DNA of 64,000 bases, taken from NCBI GenBank assembly GCA_021399445.1, contig JAJTUQ010000002.1, forward strand, positions 3,100,001 to 3,164,000, written 5' to 3'. Within the stretch, counting starts at the first letter, position 1; each line of letters begins with the position of its first letter. Source of the stretch: Xylogone sp. PMI_703 (lineage: Eukaryota; Ascomycota; Leotiomycetes). The position numbers and the translations under genes are program-made. Below, piece after piece: positions 25,901 to 37,842 of the stretch. The notes below the pieces were generated by a model, which worked only from the letters and a program-made list of their open reading frames with translations, ran no database searches and had not been told where the DNA came from.

Positions 25901-28900
25901 GCAATTAATCGCTGACTTGGCTGGAGAGCTTTCTTCAATCTCTCATATTCTTCGTTAACGCATTTATCGGCGGTTTGTATGGAGAAGGCGTCCGGACCAG
26001 CCTCTGGATCCCCTTGTACCACGACAGCAAGAACCGGTAGACGGCCTTGAGAGACCTTGCCCACATCTCGGAAGGTGTTCAGTAGCTGGGAACACTGGGC
26101 TCGAACAAGCTGCGTGAAGCTGACAAGATCTCTGTAATGTAATGGACGATCGGTTTCAATGATTTTCTGCAAGGGGTCAATGAATCTCGCCGCTTGGTCT
26201 GGAGATGCGCAATTCTTGGCATATTCGTCGACAATGATGGATGCGGTCAGCTGTGTTGAGGCAAAAGCAGATGACATGCCAGGAATTATGCTTGCATCGT
26301 AAGCCTCCAAAGCGCTGGCAGGTACAAGTGACATAATCAGGCCCATCGCACGTGCACTTGTGACCCGAGATCTGATGAGAATATCCATGCCCACCAAATC
26401 AACGTCTCCTTGCATCATGTGACCGTCTACATCATGGGAGGAGGTTGTTGGAGCGGGTTCTACAACCTTCGTAGATTTTCTCCGTTTCTTAGTGGGAGGT
26501 TCTGTTTGTCCAGGAGACGGTGGTCGCGGAGGGGCGGCGCCACCAGGAAGAGAATAGTAGCTGCCCGAGGGTTTTTGGAAAAGTGTTGCGTTCATTGGGA
26601 GTGGATGCCGGGAAACACCAATAGGGTGAAGGGTAAGCTGCATTAAGGGGTCGACATGCGAGGAGAACTCAGCAGCGAGTTCTTCGGGATTCTTCGCAAG
26701 ATATCCAACCAGAGCCTTCCATACTTGTAATGAGAGTTTGAGTGTATCCTCGTTACGCTCCACCAAGATGTTCTGGAAAATCAATCGTAGAATCTTACCA
26801 TTTAGCCAATCTCTGGTGTGGTCACCTTCAATGTTGACGAATGTCAAAAGTGCTCTCAGCACGGCAGATCGAACGGAGGTGATTGTATGACGCAAGAAAG
26901 GATAAAGTCGTGGGACTAATAAAGCAAATGATTTCTCTGGGTCCCTGGCTGCATTACTCTTCATGGCTTCAAGTACTTCGGGGAAGCTACAAAGCTTTGC
27001 CAGAAGGTCCATAATCTGGCCGGTACTGGCGCTAAGATCATCACCGAGGTTTGAAAGGCATTCCCAGACGATATTAATAAGGCCATCTAATGCTTCTGGC
27101 CGCAAATTGACGAATTCCTTAGCAATGGGTATTAAGGTGGCAGCACTGACGGAGCGCACATCATCATCCCAGTCTCCGAGGCCCTTCATCACTGCACGGA
27201 TGACGCCGTCAATCATGTCATTATCCTTTAAGAGTAGATCATTCCGGACCGCAACTAAATATCTTAATCCTATCATACCACCATGGCAAATCGCCCACAC
27301 TGGTTTGTCGAGATTAAGGTCTTCTTGCATTACCATGCGGTACAATATGCGGTGAACTGCGTAGACCGAACTTGCAGGAAGATGGATGAGTAAGGCACCT
27401 AAGGTTTGTCCAACCGTCTCCCGAATAGGAGCTACCACGGTGTCTGAAACATAGTCACCGAATCTGTCCAGAATAAAGACACAGCATAGCCGGCAGGCCA
27501 AGTCGTCAAGCCACCGCTGATTCAAAGCGTCATTCTCTTCCCGGCTCTTTCCCCGTACTCTCCCAGCTCCAGCACCGTGCACTCGGATGATCTCTCGGAG
27601 ACCCATTGCTGCGCCATGCCGCGTCTCCCACTGCGGATCGAAGAGATCCACCATCAGAAACTCGCAAAGCCGCTCAAATGGCCATTCGGCTCCTTCGTTG
27701 GCTTCATCGGCCTGAATTTCCGACTTGATCGGCAAGGCTGGGCCCTTGAACTCGGAAACCACCTTGGTATCCTCGTCAATGTCGGTACCTCGCTCTAAGG
27801 AAAAGTAGTCAGCAACGCCATTTTTGGTATCCTCTCCCACATCGGACATGGCTGTATCCCCGTTGGTGTCCGACCCCAGGGTGCTGGATCGCCGGACCGA
27901 GAGGTCTACGAGCCTATTCTTACTGCCTGCATGCTGAGCTTCTCGTTTCCGCTTCCTCTTGAGCTGGTTGAGCTGCCTGGCACTGAGACCCGACTCTTCA
28001 ATCGGGGTTGCCACCGTTTGGTTCTGGCCCTGGGAATGCCCGTTGGTGGAATCTTGGTAATTGGTTGACCCATTCTGCTTGTGCACTGGAATGACGAACT
28101 CAAGCTCCTCCTCGAAATACTCTCCCAGCAAGCCCAGACGACCGGCTAGGGTTTTCTTGTGGTAGCCCAGGCGTTCCGAGGGATTGAGCGAGGCCAAGGC
28201 ATAATCGAATTCCTTCCCACCGCCTCGAAGCAAAACCTTGCCGAACTTGATGATGGACACGATGTCAAGCGAGTCCAGCGCGAGTTGACCCTCGGCAAGC
28301 GGCTCTGCTTCCTTGGGCACTTCCTTCTTGATGGCGAAGCCGTTCTCCTCCTTCTTGGGCTCGTCCTTGAGGTAGGGCTCCTCGGCGTTGGGATCATACT
28401 TCTCCGCATTCTCTACAATCCCCCCCAGCGCCTTGGCTGCGGCAATGCGCGTCTCCCATGTCTTGTTACGGAGATAGGGGACGACTCTGGTTAGTAGGTT
28501 AAAGAGTTCCTCGGGGTGGGCTTTCTGGACATCCGCTAGCTGTTGAGCCGCAGTATTACGGATCAGCGGGGTGCTGCCCGTCTCCAAGAGCCTGTGTCAT
28601 GAGTTAGTTTTCGGTTTGGTCCACCAGCTGACCGTGAGAAGAGAAAGAAGAGAGGCGAGAGGCGAAAGACAAGAAGCAAGAAGTGAAAAGCATAAGGCAA
28701 CCCTGGCAATCTCTTGACCAGGTCCAGTGAGGCCCGGTGACGAGGTGCCACACAGGTCACGGGATCGAAAGAGCCGACGGGATGCTGATGCCAATGCTAA
28801 TGCTAATGCTGAAGTTGAGGTTGATGTTGATGAGAGGTATACTCACGTGACCAAACGATCCAATCTACAAGAAGCAATAATGTTAGCGCGGAGGTCACGT

Positions 28901-28949
28901 TACCGAACGGCATGGGGCGGCGCGAGAAGGAAGCTTACCTTGAAGCCAT
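22907..28949 (-). CDS. MOT1: Mot1, Swi2/Snf2-family TBP-displacing ATPase
   Basis: Binds TBP through N-terminal HEAT repeats and uses ATP to remove it from DNA, redistributing it between promoters (human BTAF1). Four minus-strand exons: 28949-28939 (11 nt), 28864-28847 (18 nt), 28591-23258 and 23201-22907; introns 74, 255 and 56 nt; 1885 aa (yeast 1867). The micro-exons assemble MASRLDRLVT in frame with LLETGSTPLIRNTA, the family N-terminus. The long HEAT region is followed by the ATPase: Walker A DDMGLGKTLQT with Lys1328, and the DEGH box at 1433-1436. Helicase lobe 2 carries LLTTSVGGLGLNLTGAD and DRAHRIGQKKVVNVYRL. Exon 4 supplies the conserved tail SLQRFKIDVASTVVNQQNAG and an acidic end. 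A basic TKKRRKSTK stretch is a possible nuclear signal. Divergent from the kinase gene across 2.9 kb. Confidence 0.95.
28781..28833. repeat. Degenerate 6-nt repeat in MOT1 intron 2
   Basis: Imperfect tandem units of the type GATGCT/AATGCT then GTTGAG/GTTGAT inside the 255-nt second intron. The same intron is strongly purine-rich on the plus strand, so pyrimidine-rich in the transcript. Confidence 0.6.
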
Positions 28950-29824
28950 GATAAGTGCGACGCGACCACATTATCTGAAAGCAGCAGCAACCGCGAAAGG
29001 CGCCATATATGGAGAAGGAGTGGAGAAGGAATAAATAAGATGATAATTTTTGTCAAGACCTGCTCTGCCCGGGATACCAAGTAAAAAGGTAAGATGGAAG
29101 TGGAAGTGGAAGCTGGGGAAGTTGGTTGATAAGATGGAAGATGAAACAATGGGAAATAGGTGGAAAAGGGCAAAGCAGGCGAGACTTGAGACAGGTGCCC
29201 GGCCACAGAGAGAGAGCGAGCAAGAGCGCGCGAGATCGAGGACCCGTAGAGAGAAGGAGCGAGAGGAGGAAATCGGGGCAGCGGAGGAGAGAGGGGGACT
29301 GGAAATGGAGTGAGTTGAGTGGGCGCGCTCTGAGGTCCCAAGAATGTCGTGACGGGCCTTTTTCTGTGAGTCTGCCTAGTGTCGCTCAGGTCAGGGGTTC
29401 CTTTTCGCGACAAAGTCCTTTTCGCCAGGCGGCAGCGACTCTCTTTTATAAATGCGACACATGAAAGCCCGCTCGCTTAGCCCGCTAGCGCCCCGGGGGT
29501 CCCTGGTCTGCTGGCGGACGATGCGCGTCGTGGGTTCGTTGCTCTTCTCGACAGCAAATCAGCGGCCACCGCCAGTCTCTGCCCAGCGTCGCATTTGGCT
29601 CTGCGCTCTCTCTGGGGCGGCGATGATGGGATCTCGCACGGCGGGCATGCGCTGCACAGCACAGCATCAGCAGCAGCCAGCAGTAGCCAGCAGCCAGTGA
29701 GCAAGTGAGCGAACAAATGTGGGCAAGGCCAGAAGTCAAAATTGTCCGATCCCCATGGCTGGGCGCTGGGCGCGTTGCAGCAGTACCGTACTGTAGTAGT
29801 GGGTAGGGCAATGAGCAATACCGG

Positions 29825-29856
29825 ATGGTAATGGTGATGGTGATGGTGATGGTGAT
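29825..29856. repeat. Hexanucleotide microsatellite (ATGGTG)n
   Basis: About five units of ATGGTG/ATGGTA in tandem. The frame through it reads as alternating Met-Val and is not a protein. Confidence 0.8.
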
Positions 29857-30785
29857 AGCCATGGCAACAGCAATGGCGATCCATCAATATACAAGTGCAC
29901 AAATACCATGGATAATTATTCTTCTTTGCTTTCCTGCTCTGCGCACTTCCGGCTCCACCAACGGCTCATGTCCTTTTTGTATTCACTTCGGCCTGGAAAG
30001 GTGCAAGAGTACCGGTACAGTATCGTCCTCCGCCCCGGTAGCTATGTACACAGCAATCCACTGCCGGCGCTGGTCACTGTACGGGAACACTGTACACAGT
30101 ACAAAAGCACGCCTGGGCTGGTTCGGGGCAGGTCGCAGCCTGGGGGGCACGAGCCTCTAGCGGCTGTTCCGGCAAGCCGCTGCACAGCAATCTCGCACTC
30201 CCTGTCGCCCAGCAGCCCAGCGAGTCCGGGTGGCCGTGGCGGGAGCTGCGATCAATGATCAACGTTGCCTCGCAGGCGCAGAATACCACCATCTGGACTC
30301 TCTCCAGAACAAAGAGCCACAAGAGCCTTACCCAGCTCCATGGGAAGACTCTCTTTCTCTCCTTCTCTATCTCTATCTCAATTTTAAAAATAAAACATAA
30401 CCAGGTGCCGAATATATTTTACCTTTAAGTTTGCATTTATCCATCAATAGGACGGTTGACTCTCTCTCATATGATTCCAGAGTGCGCGGCAGGTGCTGTT
30501 CGTCCTTGGTTCTGGATTGCTGCACTAATTTAAAATCTGCGCAATTTAAAGAACGTCATAGCAAATGTCAATCCCCCCTGCGTTAGGTAATCACTGCACA
30601 ATAATGGCCGACATGAGTCGCTTCAACTTCGCATTATTCTGGTATCGTGGACTGTTCGCTGCACACCAGTTGTCTTCTTTTAACCTCTGTACGACCCCCG
30701 ATATCAAAAACTAGATCGGATATCGCAAAAGTGGCATGGAATGAAAGAAGCAACTACAAGTTTGATCCGGGGTACCACAGTCAAT

Positions 30786-30804
30786 CAAGCAAGCAAGCAA
30801 GCAA
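30786..30804. repeat. Tetranucleotide microsatellite (CAAG)n
   Basis: Between four and five tandem CAAG units in the kinase upstream region. Confidence 0.75.
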
Positions 30805-31840
30805 CTAAAGCAAGGATCGCTGCAGCCTCACCTCGGCTTCGGCCTCGACCACCCCAGACTACCATGATTTCTTCTGATGAAGCCAAAAGGAAAAAGAAGC
30901 CTTCCTGATGGACCGGCCTCGAGACAATCACTAGCATCAACACCACACGTCCATCGTTGACATCTGGTAACAAGATGCAGGCAACGGTCGGCTAAATAAA
31001 CCAAGACAGACGCAGGCCTAGTTTCGCCTGGATCGGGCATGATCCATCGCCCAGAGACAGAGTAGTCAGTACCGGTAACTACAGTATTAGTCGGTGCGTA
31101 CCGAATCATCATCCCCTTTGGGAGTAGTAGGCACGCAGGCACGGTACGTACTTTGGGGCAAGGCTACCCGTCCCTCGAGGGAAGGCTGAGGGCGAGATGC
31201 AACAAGGAGACAGTTTATTGCAAAGATGCAAGTGCTTTCGCGTCAAGACCAGTATAGCGGTACCGCCTGATCCAGGAAAGATCATTGGGCCTGAAGCATC
31301 GCATCGGTCGTTGCCTGTGTGGGTTGTGACAATATCTAATAATATCTCTCCCTCCCTCCCTCTCCCTCCAGGGATATTACACACACTTTCTATCATACGG
31401 TACAGACTCATCATCAGGAAAGAAGCAAAATCACCATCGTGGCGGCAGTTGTTGTCAGGTGGACCCGGCGGAGCATCAGACGTGCGATAAGGGAGCGCGA
31501 GAGACTGACATGGGCCAAAAGCGAGCGACGGGTCATGTTCGCAACGGGTCAACGATGATGCGGTGGCTCGCTAGGATCCCGCATAATGCCAACCTACCGC
31601 TCGCTGGCTCCTCTCCCTAGGGACGAAGAACGTCCACTCTAATAGAACTGCCACCAGACATTAATATAATATTTCTCCATTTCCTCCTCACCCCTGGTAT
31701 TAGGCCTCTTGTTGTCTGTCGTGCCTGTTCCTTCTCCCACATCTCTCTCTTCCCCCTTGCTAATCCCTCCCAGATCTCTCAAATGCGGTGATATAGAGAC
31801 TCCTTCCCCCGACCTTTTCTCACCTCCACGTCCGTTAGCC

Positions 31841-34800
31841 ATGTCTTCATATCATTCTTCCACCATGCCGCCGGCGGCACATCACCCACCAACCTATGGG
31901 GCTCCTGTGCCCGTGGCCGACCCGGCTGCTCCTCCGGGCACCTTTGCTCCAGGCACCAAGATCCAGGTCGGGAATCACAGAGTGGTTGTCCAGAAGTACT
32001 TCTCGGAGGGGGGTTTCGCCCATGTCTACCTCGTTAAGCTGCCCAAACCTATCGATGGCACTGATATCGCGGTGTTGAAGCGGGTCGCCGTGCCCGATAA
32101 AGAGCACCTGGCCAACATGAGGACCGAGGTCGAGACCATGAAGAAGCTGAAGGGGCACCGTGCCATTGTCACGTACTACGACTCGCATGCGTCGCAGCTG
32201 AAGGGGGGTGGATACGAGGTCTTCTTGCTCATGGAGTTCTGCAACGGAGGAGGCCTGATCGATTTCATGAACACGAGGCTGCAGAACAGATTGACCGAGC
32301 CCGAGATCCTCAAGATCTTTTCGGACGTGGCTGAGGGCGTCGCTTGCATGCATTATCTCAAACCCCCACTTCTACACCGAGATCTGAAGGTGGAAAATGT
32401 CCTCATCACCACCAATAGTAATGGTGTGAGGCGTTTCAAGCTCTGTGATTTTGGCTCCACGGCTCCTCCACGACCTGCCGCCACCACGGCAGCCGAGTGC
32501 AGGCTCATCGAGGACGATGTCCAGAAGCATACGACTCTGCAGTACAGGAGTCCCGAGATGATAGATGTCTACAGAAAGCAGCCCATCGACGAGAAGTCTG
32601 ATATTTGGGCACTGGGTGTGTTATTATATAAGTTATGCTACTACACGACACCGTTCGAAGCCCATGGGCAACTCGCCATTCTCAACGCCAGCTTCAAGTT
32701 CCCCAGCTACCCCGTCTTCTCGGATCCACTAAAGAAGCTTATTGGTAAGCACACTTAAAAGAGGCATCCTTGCACTTATGTGTAACCTGCATACTAATAA
32801 TAAACCATAGCTTCTATGTTGAAAGAGAAACCCTCATCGCGGCCAACCATTTATCAGGCCCTCCGTGAGGCCTGTCTAATGCAGGGCATTGAAGTCCCAA
32901 TAAAAGACGTATGAAACCGTGTACGATATTCTACTCACTAACAAACTAACTTTGCTCTAGATATACGCTTCACGAACACAATCCGAAACTCGCCGGTACC
33001 AGCAGTTGCCATCTCCCGAGCAACAGATAACATCTCCACCGGTCGTAGGCGCTGTCTTCTCGCCTCAGATGCCATCTCAACCAGTCATTCCCGATGTCGT
33101 CCCTATGCGAAGAGGCAGACCAACTACCAGTACCAGTGCACAGAACCATGTGACCAAACCGAGTCCGTCGCCATTACGAGGCACGACCGCCGATCCTTTT
33201 GCTGCCCTTGATGGGAAGTCACTACCTCCAACTGACGAGCTATCTAGCCGATTTCCAAGCTTGGATCAGTTCTCCTTGCTCCATGATCATGGTAAGTTCG
33301 AATTCAGCTCAACACCTGCATCGGCGACATCGGCACCGAAGGATCTTTCGCAGCGCATCACGGAAAGACTGGCAGATGACGCCTTTGCATCGCTTCCCCA
33401 GGCGAATGTTCCCGCCCCGTCAGCATCACCTAAACCACCTGCTGGTGCCGTGAGCCGTGCGCAAAAGATAATCGAGAGCACGCCTGAACTTCAGGCAGTG
33501 ACATCCACTACTCCTGCCGCTGTTTATCAGCCAACACCAACTCGGCCAGCAATGGTCTCGACCGGGACGATGACCTCGCCTACTCCTCCACCACCCGGCA
33601 ACTTCAATGCTTCTCCTATACGTCGATATCCTCTCGATTCGGCGCAGCATAGGTCATCTAGTGTTCCAAGGAGCCAGGAGTCTTCCAGTACAAGAAATCC
33701 CCCTCCTTCGCAGGAAGAGAACCAATCCCTGCAAACTGGATCTATTGATCGCAAAGTATCACTTGATTCTAGACCTGCTCACATGAGACATCCGTCCTCT
33801 TCACGACCTTCATTAGAAGGTGGTCGACCAAATCTGGATGCTCTGGAGCCAGTTACAAGGACAAAGTCCAATAATACCCGATCTCGCCCCGCAAGCATTT
33901 ATCTAGAATCCAACATGGATTACCTACGCGAAAAAGAGTCCAACAGTCGGCCTGTCCCGGAAAAGCGATCATCGTATACAAAATCAGGCGATATTAGCCC
34001 GAGCTCAGGGTCTGGATCCGAGGCAGAGACCAATATCAAGTCGCATGTGGATTTCCTTCGCTCGATGGAAGACAGCGAAGCTGCAAAGAAAGATAGACGG
34101 CGAAGTAGTGGTTCGACAAAGCAGAAGCGCTCAAGTCTACCATCACTGTCAGGCACAAAGAATTTACTTGCTGGCAAATTTGGCGATGCGTTCAAGCGCT
34201 TCGAAAGCAATACTGGGCCTCGAACTCCAAGTCCTTTGCAAGAACTCGAGAGGAGAGATCTTACACCTATAGAAGGCTCTGTCGCGACAGATGGCCGCAG
34301 TGACGACGGCAATATTCTGGAAGATGCCGAGGATATGGATCCAGAACAAAGACGTGAGCTGGAGCGAAGACGCTTGTCGATGGAGGAGAAACGTGTTGCC
34401 CAGGCGGCTGCAGAATACCGGAAGAGACTTGAGGAACGAGGGGGGGCCCCCATACCAAAGAGTATTGGTGGCGTCTCTCGCGCCGTCAGTATTCAGAACA
34501 AAGTGAAAACTCTTCTGGATGAAACGCAGCAACACTCGCCACCAAAGAGGACTGCGGAAGGCTATGGACGATATACGGACAATCCAGCTCCCCCGCAGCC
34601 GAAACAATTCGACCAACCAGTATCCAACAACCCATATCCCACATCCGGTACAGCTCGAAAGCCCCTTACCCAGAATCCTGTGCAGAACCGTACAATCCCA
34701 ATTACTGATGATTCTCTGACCTTCCCGAAGACTCGCATTCAGCAAGCCCCTCCCCCTGCTGCTACATTATATAAGGCTTCAACCGGCCGGCCCAGTGCCC

Positions 34801-35060
34801 CTCCGAAACCAATGCATCTCAACAGTGTCAATACGGGCGGCGGCTTACCATTATCTTCAAATGCAAGCCCCACGGTTGGTGGCCGACCCCGGATAGAGGC
34901 CAAGCCCGACATGACGCTGCAGGAGAAGGAAGATTACATTGCTGATTTCAGCAAAAGATTTCCCAGCCTATCTGGCATTGAGCTGGTCGAGACAGAGATT
35001 CAAAAGGATAAGGACGACAGCAGAAGGGATTTCTCAGGACTTAGAACCAAGGAGGTATGA
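31841..35060 (+). CDS. ARK1: Ark1/Prk1 (NAK) family serine/threonine kinase of endocytosis
   Basis: Kinase family that phosphorylates endocytic coat and actin-patch proteins to disassemble them. Exons 31841-32744, 32811-32908 and 32961-35060; introns 66 and 52 nt; 1033 aa. Kinase domain at about 40-315: glycine loop as FSEGGFAHVYLV, catalytic Lys80 in IAVLKRV, HRD at 179-181 (LLHRDLKVENVL), DFG at 203-205 (LCDFGSTAP), YRSPEMIDVY and DIWALGVLLYKL. This is the NAK-family pattern. The 700-residue tail is Ser/Pro-rich and disordered-looking. It contains two copies of an RFPSL motif and two related motifs, NMDYLREKE and HVDFLRSME. The upstream frame to 31709 starts without ATG, so the MSSYHSS start is used. 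Which of Ark1, Prk1 or Akl1 it equates to cannot be told here; filamentous fungi often have one. Confidence 0.88.
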
Positions 35061-35722
35061 AAATGCTAGCTATGTAATGCAATGAACGAGCTTACGTTTG
35101 TTCTTGTCTGGAACGGCTTTCGTTGGCAAGTAAAGTTTTTGTTTTGGAGCGCTTGAAAAAATAAATGAAAAATGGGTTGCACAAAGTCTGTTTTTGGAGC
35201 TCACGAGTCTCGGACATCTATGAAGGGCCATGAAAGTGGTGGGGGGAAGATGACCTGCCTAGTTAATAAAAGATATGAACCATCAGTTTCACACACGGGG
35301 GAGAATGAGGGAGAAGGATTATTAGATAGACGCACGAAAAATTATATATAATGTTACATTAACGGTATGGAAGTAATTTAGCCAGGATGCGACAGGGGCG
35401 CATTTTTTGAAGTTTTGGATCTTGACTCGTCAAAGAATATTTCATGCCTAAGTCCTCGTCTCCCTCCTTTCTCTTGTTCCTCGTTTATGTCTCTTCTCTA
35501 TATCAAATGCATATATAGTGGCGAAACGGAAGCAAAATATAATAGGCCGCCCTTCTGTTGGTACATAAAAGTTTAATCCGATACTCATCTACTAGCTGCA
35601 TCCAAAGAGTCCAACCCGCTATATTTCTATATCAAAACGATACTCCCAAAATTCTTAATCTATCATTTTTATATCATCAGCTCTAGAAAATCAAAGAAAA
35701 GAAAAAGACAATTCACCCCAAA
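35061..35722. other. Intergenic between convergent kinase and DUF829 genes
   Basis: AT-rich shared 3' flank with an AATAAA-like string about 100 nt past the kinase stop. No exon, RNA gene or repeat recognised. Confidence 0.5.
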
Positions 35723-36574
35723 TCACACCGAATCCCACAGCCGCTGCACAGTCGCAACATACTCCTCCTCATGCGTAACCAAATGACTAACATGTCCCGA
35801 CCCCTCTAGCCTCAGATTCTCAACCACATACCCCTTCCCCCTCGCATCCGCAACATGATCCTCCACATCCCTCCAATCAACCATGACATCCCTATCCCCG
35901 TAAACATACAACCTCGGCGCTTCGACGTCGAACAACTCCCGCTCATTAAGCCGTCTCCTCAACCACTCTATGGGGTTCTCCCCGCCAAATACCGAGAAGT
36001 ACAATATCATGACCCCGAACAACACCCGGAAGAATAGCTCGCCCAGAAACTTCACAATGACATTCTTCGGCAGCCCGACGGTGAATGCACGCACGCTAGC
36101 CGCGTACCTCGCGCGCCCGGGAGCGCTATCCAGCACCAGCGCCGTCATGGGTAAGGGCTTACCTGTCTTGGTCAGGTAGGCCCCCGCGAGCAGACACAGC
36201 GTGGTGCCGCCGCCGTTAGAGAAGCTGTGCACGAGGATGCGCGCGTCTGGGGGTAGGTTGTAGAGGATGTCGAGAACGGGGGCGACACGGTGCAGGTTCA
36301 CGGCTTGGCTGTGGAAGATGGAGTTCAGGGTGTCGGTTGTGATGGCGATGATGCGAGCGTTGGGGTAGAGCTTTGTGTAGACGGCGGCGTATTTGGAGAT
36401 GTGCCGTGGGAGGGCGTTGAGCCATGCTATGAGGAGGATGACGTCTGGGGGTGAGGAGGACGATGATGTTCCTAGTTGTTGCTGCTTATCTGCTTCTGGC
36501 TTGGGGGAGATGAAGACCGAGGGGTTGAGTTGGATGAAGTTTGCGAGGCCGTGGGAGGGTTTTGGTTGAGCCAT
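35723..36574 (-). CDS. DUF829 (TMEM53-like) alpha/beta-hydrolase-fold protein
   Basis: Single exon, 283 aa. The family has an alpha/beta-hydrolase fold; its substrate is largely unknown, and animal TMEM53 sits in the nuclear envelope. Visible features are a Ser in HSFSNGGGTT at the nucleophile-elbow position, an Asp in YVYGDRDVMVDW, and a His in GSGHVSHLV, which would make a plausible Ser-Asp-His triad. Near residues 180-200, FLGELFFRVLFGVMILYFSVFG is hydrophobic enough for one membrane segment. The first 45 residues are low-complexity with a Ser5 run. The ATG at 36574 is the first in frame. Whether the triad is active cannot be judged from sequence. Confidence 0.8.
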   Translation of the reverse strand: MAQPKPSHGLANFIQLNPSVFISPKPEADKQQQLGTSSSSSPPDVILLIAWLNALPRHISKYAAVYTKLYPNARIIAITTDTLNSIFHSQAVNLHRVAPVLDILYNLPPDARILVHSFSNGGGTTLCLLAGAYLTKTGKPLPMTALVLDSAPGRARYAASVRAFTVGLPKNVIVKFLGELFFRVLFGVMILYFSVFGGENPIEWLRRRLNERELFDVEAPRLYVYGDRDVMVDWRDVEDHVADARGKGYVVENLRLEGSGHVSHLVTHEEEYVATVQRLWDSV

Positions 36575-37842
36575 CTTTTCCTCTCTTCTTTTATTCTTTT
36601 CTTCTTCAAAGTCTTTGTAATTTCAGGACTTCATAAGACTGCAAATCCCTCTCCGTGCTTTTTTTGGGAAATCCAAGCTGCACTTCAATCAATATCATGC
36701 CGTTTTACTCTTTCAACTGAGATGGAACGGCCCCTCCCCCCAGAAATAAAAGCGTTGGGAAAGCGCAACGCTCAAAACTCAAAACTCAAAACTTGATTCC
36801 TCATCGACTCATGAACAAAAAGGAAAATCCCAGCATGTGAACAAACACACACTTGACTTACTATAAACTCCTCTCTAGTGAAGATATCTAGTTACTGATA
36901 ATTAGTCTCTATGTCCGTCGTTCCCGGGAATACATATATATGTATTTTATGTATATGTAGAGCATAAAAAAGTGCGATAAGATAAAGGAAAGGTACGAAA
37001 GAAACAACAAAACAAAACTAAACTACCGAGGCTAGAAAGAGCCGGGGAGTGGGGCTAAGATTATTGATATGGCAGTTCAGCTCTTTGGCTAGAAGGGAGA
37101 CAGACTATTGATGTCTCAACAGACCCGGGAATAATTACTAATCAGACCCGGCAAATAGGCCATTTCAAGCTCCAACCTTACATACCCAATTAACCATATT
37201 CTTAGCTCGTGATATTCCGTGCCTCTTTGTACGTCATTGGACACCTCGTATTATTTAAGTCAGATTTTAAAGGCACGAGCTTATTCTCGGGAAGATCGGT
37301 GCACAGTATGCGCAAATCAACTACCGGTACCATAATGAGGCTGGGTGAAGGCTTACCTGCCATCCAAACTGAAAGGAGGAACTACGATGGATATAACTTA
37401 AAAGTTAGAAGTATAAGAATGAAATGTGAATGATAAAACCTGCGGATCAATCCTTGTTGTGACTAGAGAGGGCCTCTAGGAAATATATGCAAATTTGATT
37501 GTAGATCATCAACCTAACGACACCCCATCGCATAAGATGGTAACCATCCTGTTCAGCTACAAAGTCCAAGCATACCTAGGTTGGAAAGTGGAAGTTGGGT
37601 ATGGCGCAAGGATATGAATTAATTGGGGCAGATTTTTCATATAGCACCCTCATTCGGAGTTCACAGCACATGCTTAGGAACTAGCTAACGTTATATTTAA
37701 TACAATACAGATACGTTTCTGACGTTGTTAGAAAAGGCATAAGACAAAGCAATAGAAGAAGAAAAACTGGTTACCATGCCACCCATTATAAAGGGCTTCC
37801 AGTACCACAAAGTTAGCTAGAAGGTTAGCATCAGTAACAGAA
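36575..37842. other. Intergenic: DUF829 promoter and MSL5 3' flank
   Basis: About 1.3 kb, AT-rich, no convincing exon. Just beyond the MSL5 stop codon, two more CTAAC strings occur on the MSL5 sense strand (near 37812 and 37823). Confidence 0.5.

Larger units (their letters stand above)
28950..31840. promoter_or_regulatory. Long divergent promoter region between MOT1 and the Ark/Prk kinase
   Basis: 2.9 kb without a convincing gene. The MOT1 side (about 29100-29330) is purine-rich on the plus strand, meaning CT-rich on the MOT1 sense strand. The kinase side has plus-strand CT-rich blocks (near 30345-30380 and 31345-31375). In between are simple repeats and several TAC/GTA palindromic patches such as CAGTACCGTACTGTAG near 29783 and GAGTACCGGTACAGTA near 30007. 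ORFs here overlap each other on both strands and look like chance. Confidence 0.55.

Noticed and set aside
29825..30160. Frame starting with a Met-Val run
   Set aside because: The run is a translated (ATGGTG)n microsatellite and the remainder overlaps other chance frames.
31709..31840. 44-residue N-terminal extension of the kinase frame
   Set aside because: It has no ATG and is a CT-rich leader; the first ATG is at 31841.
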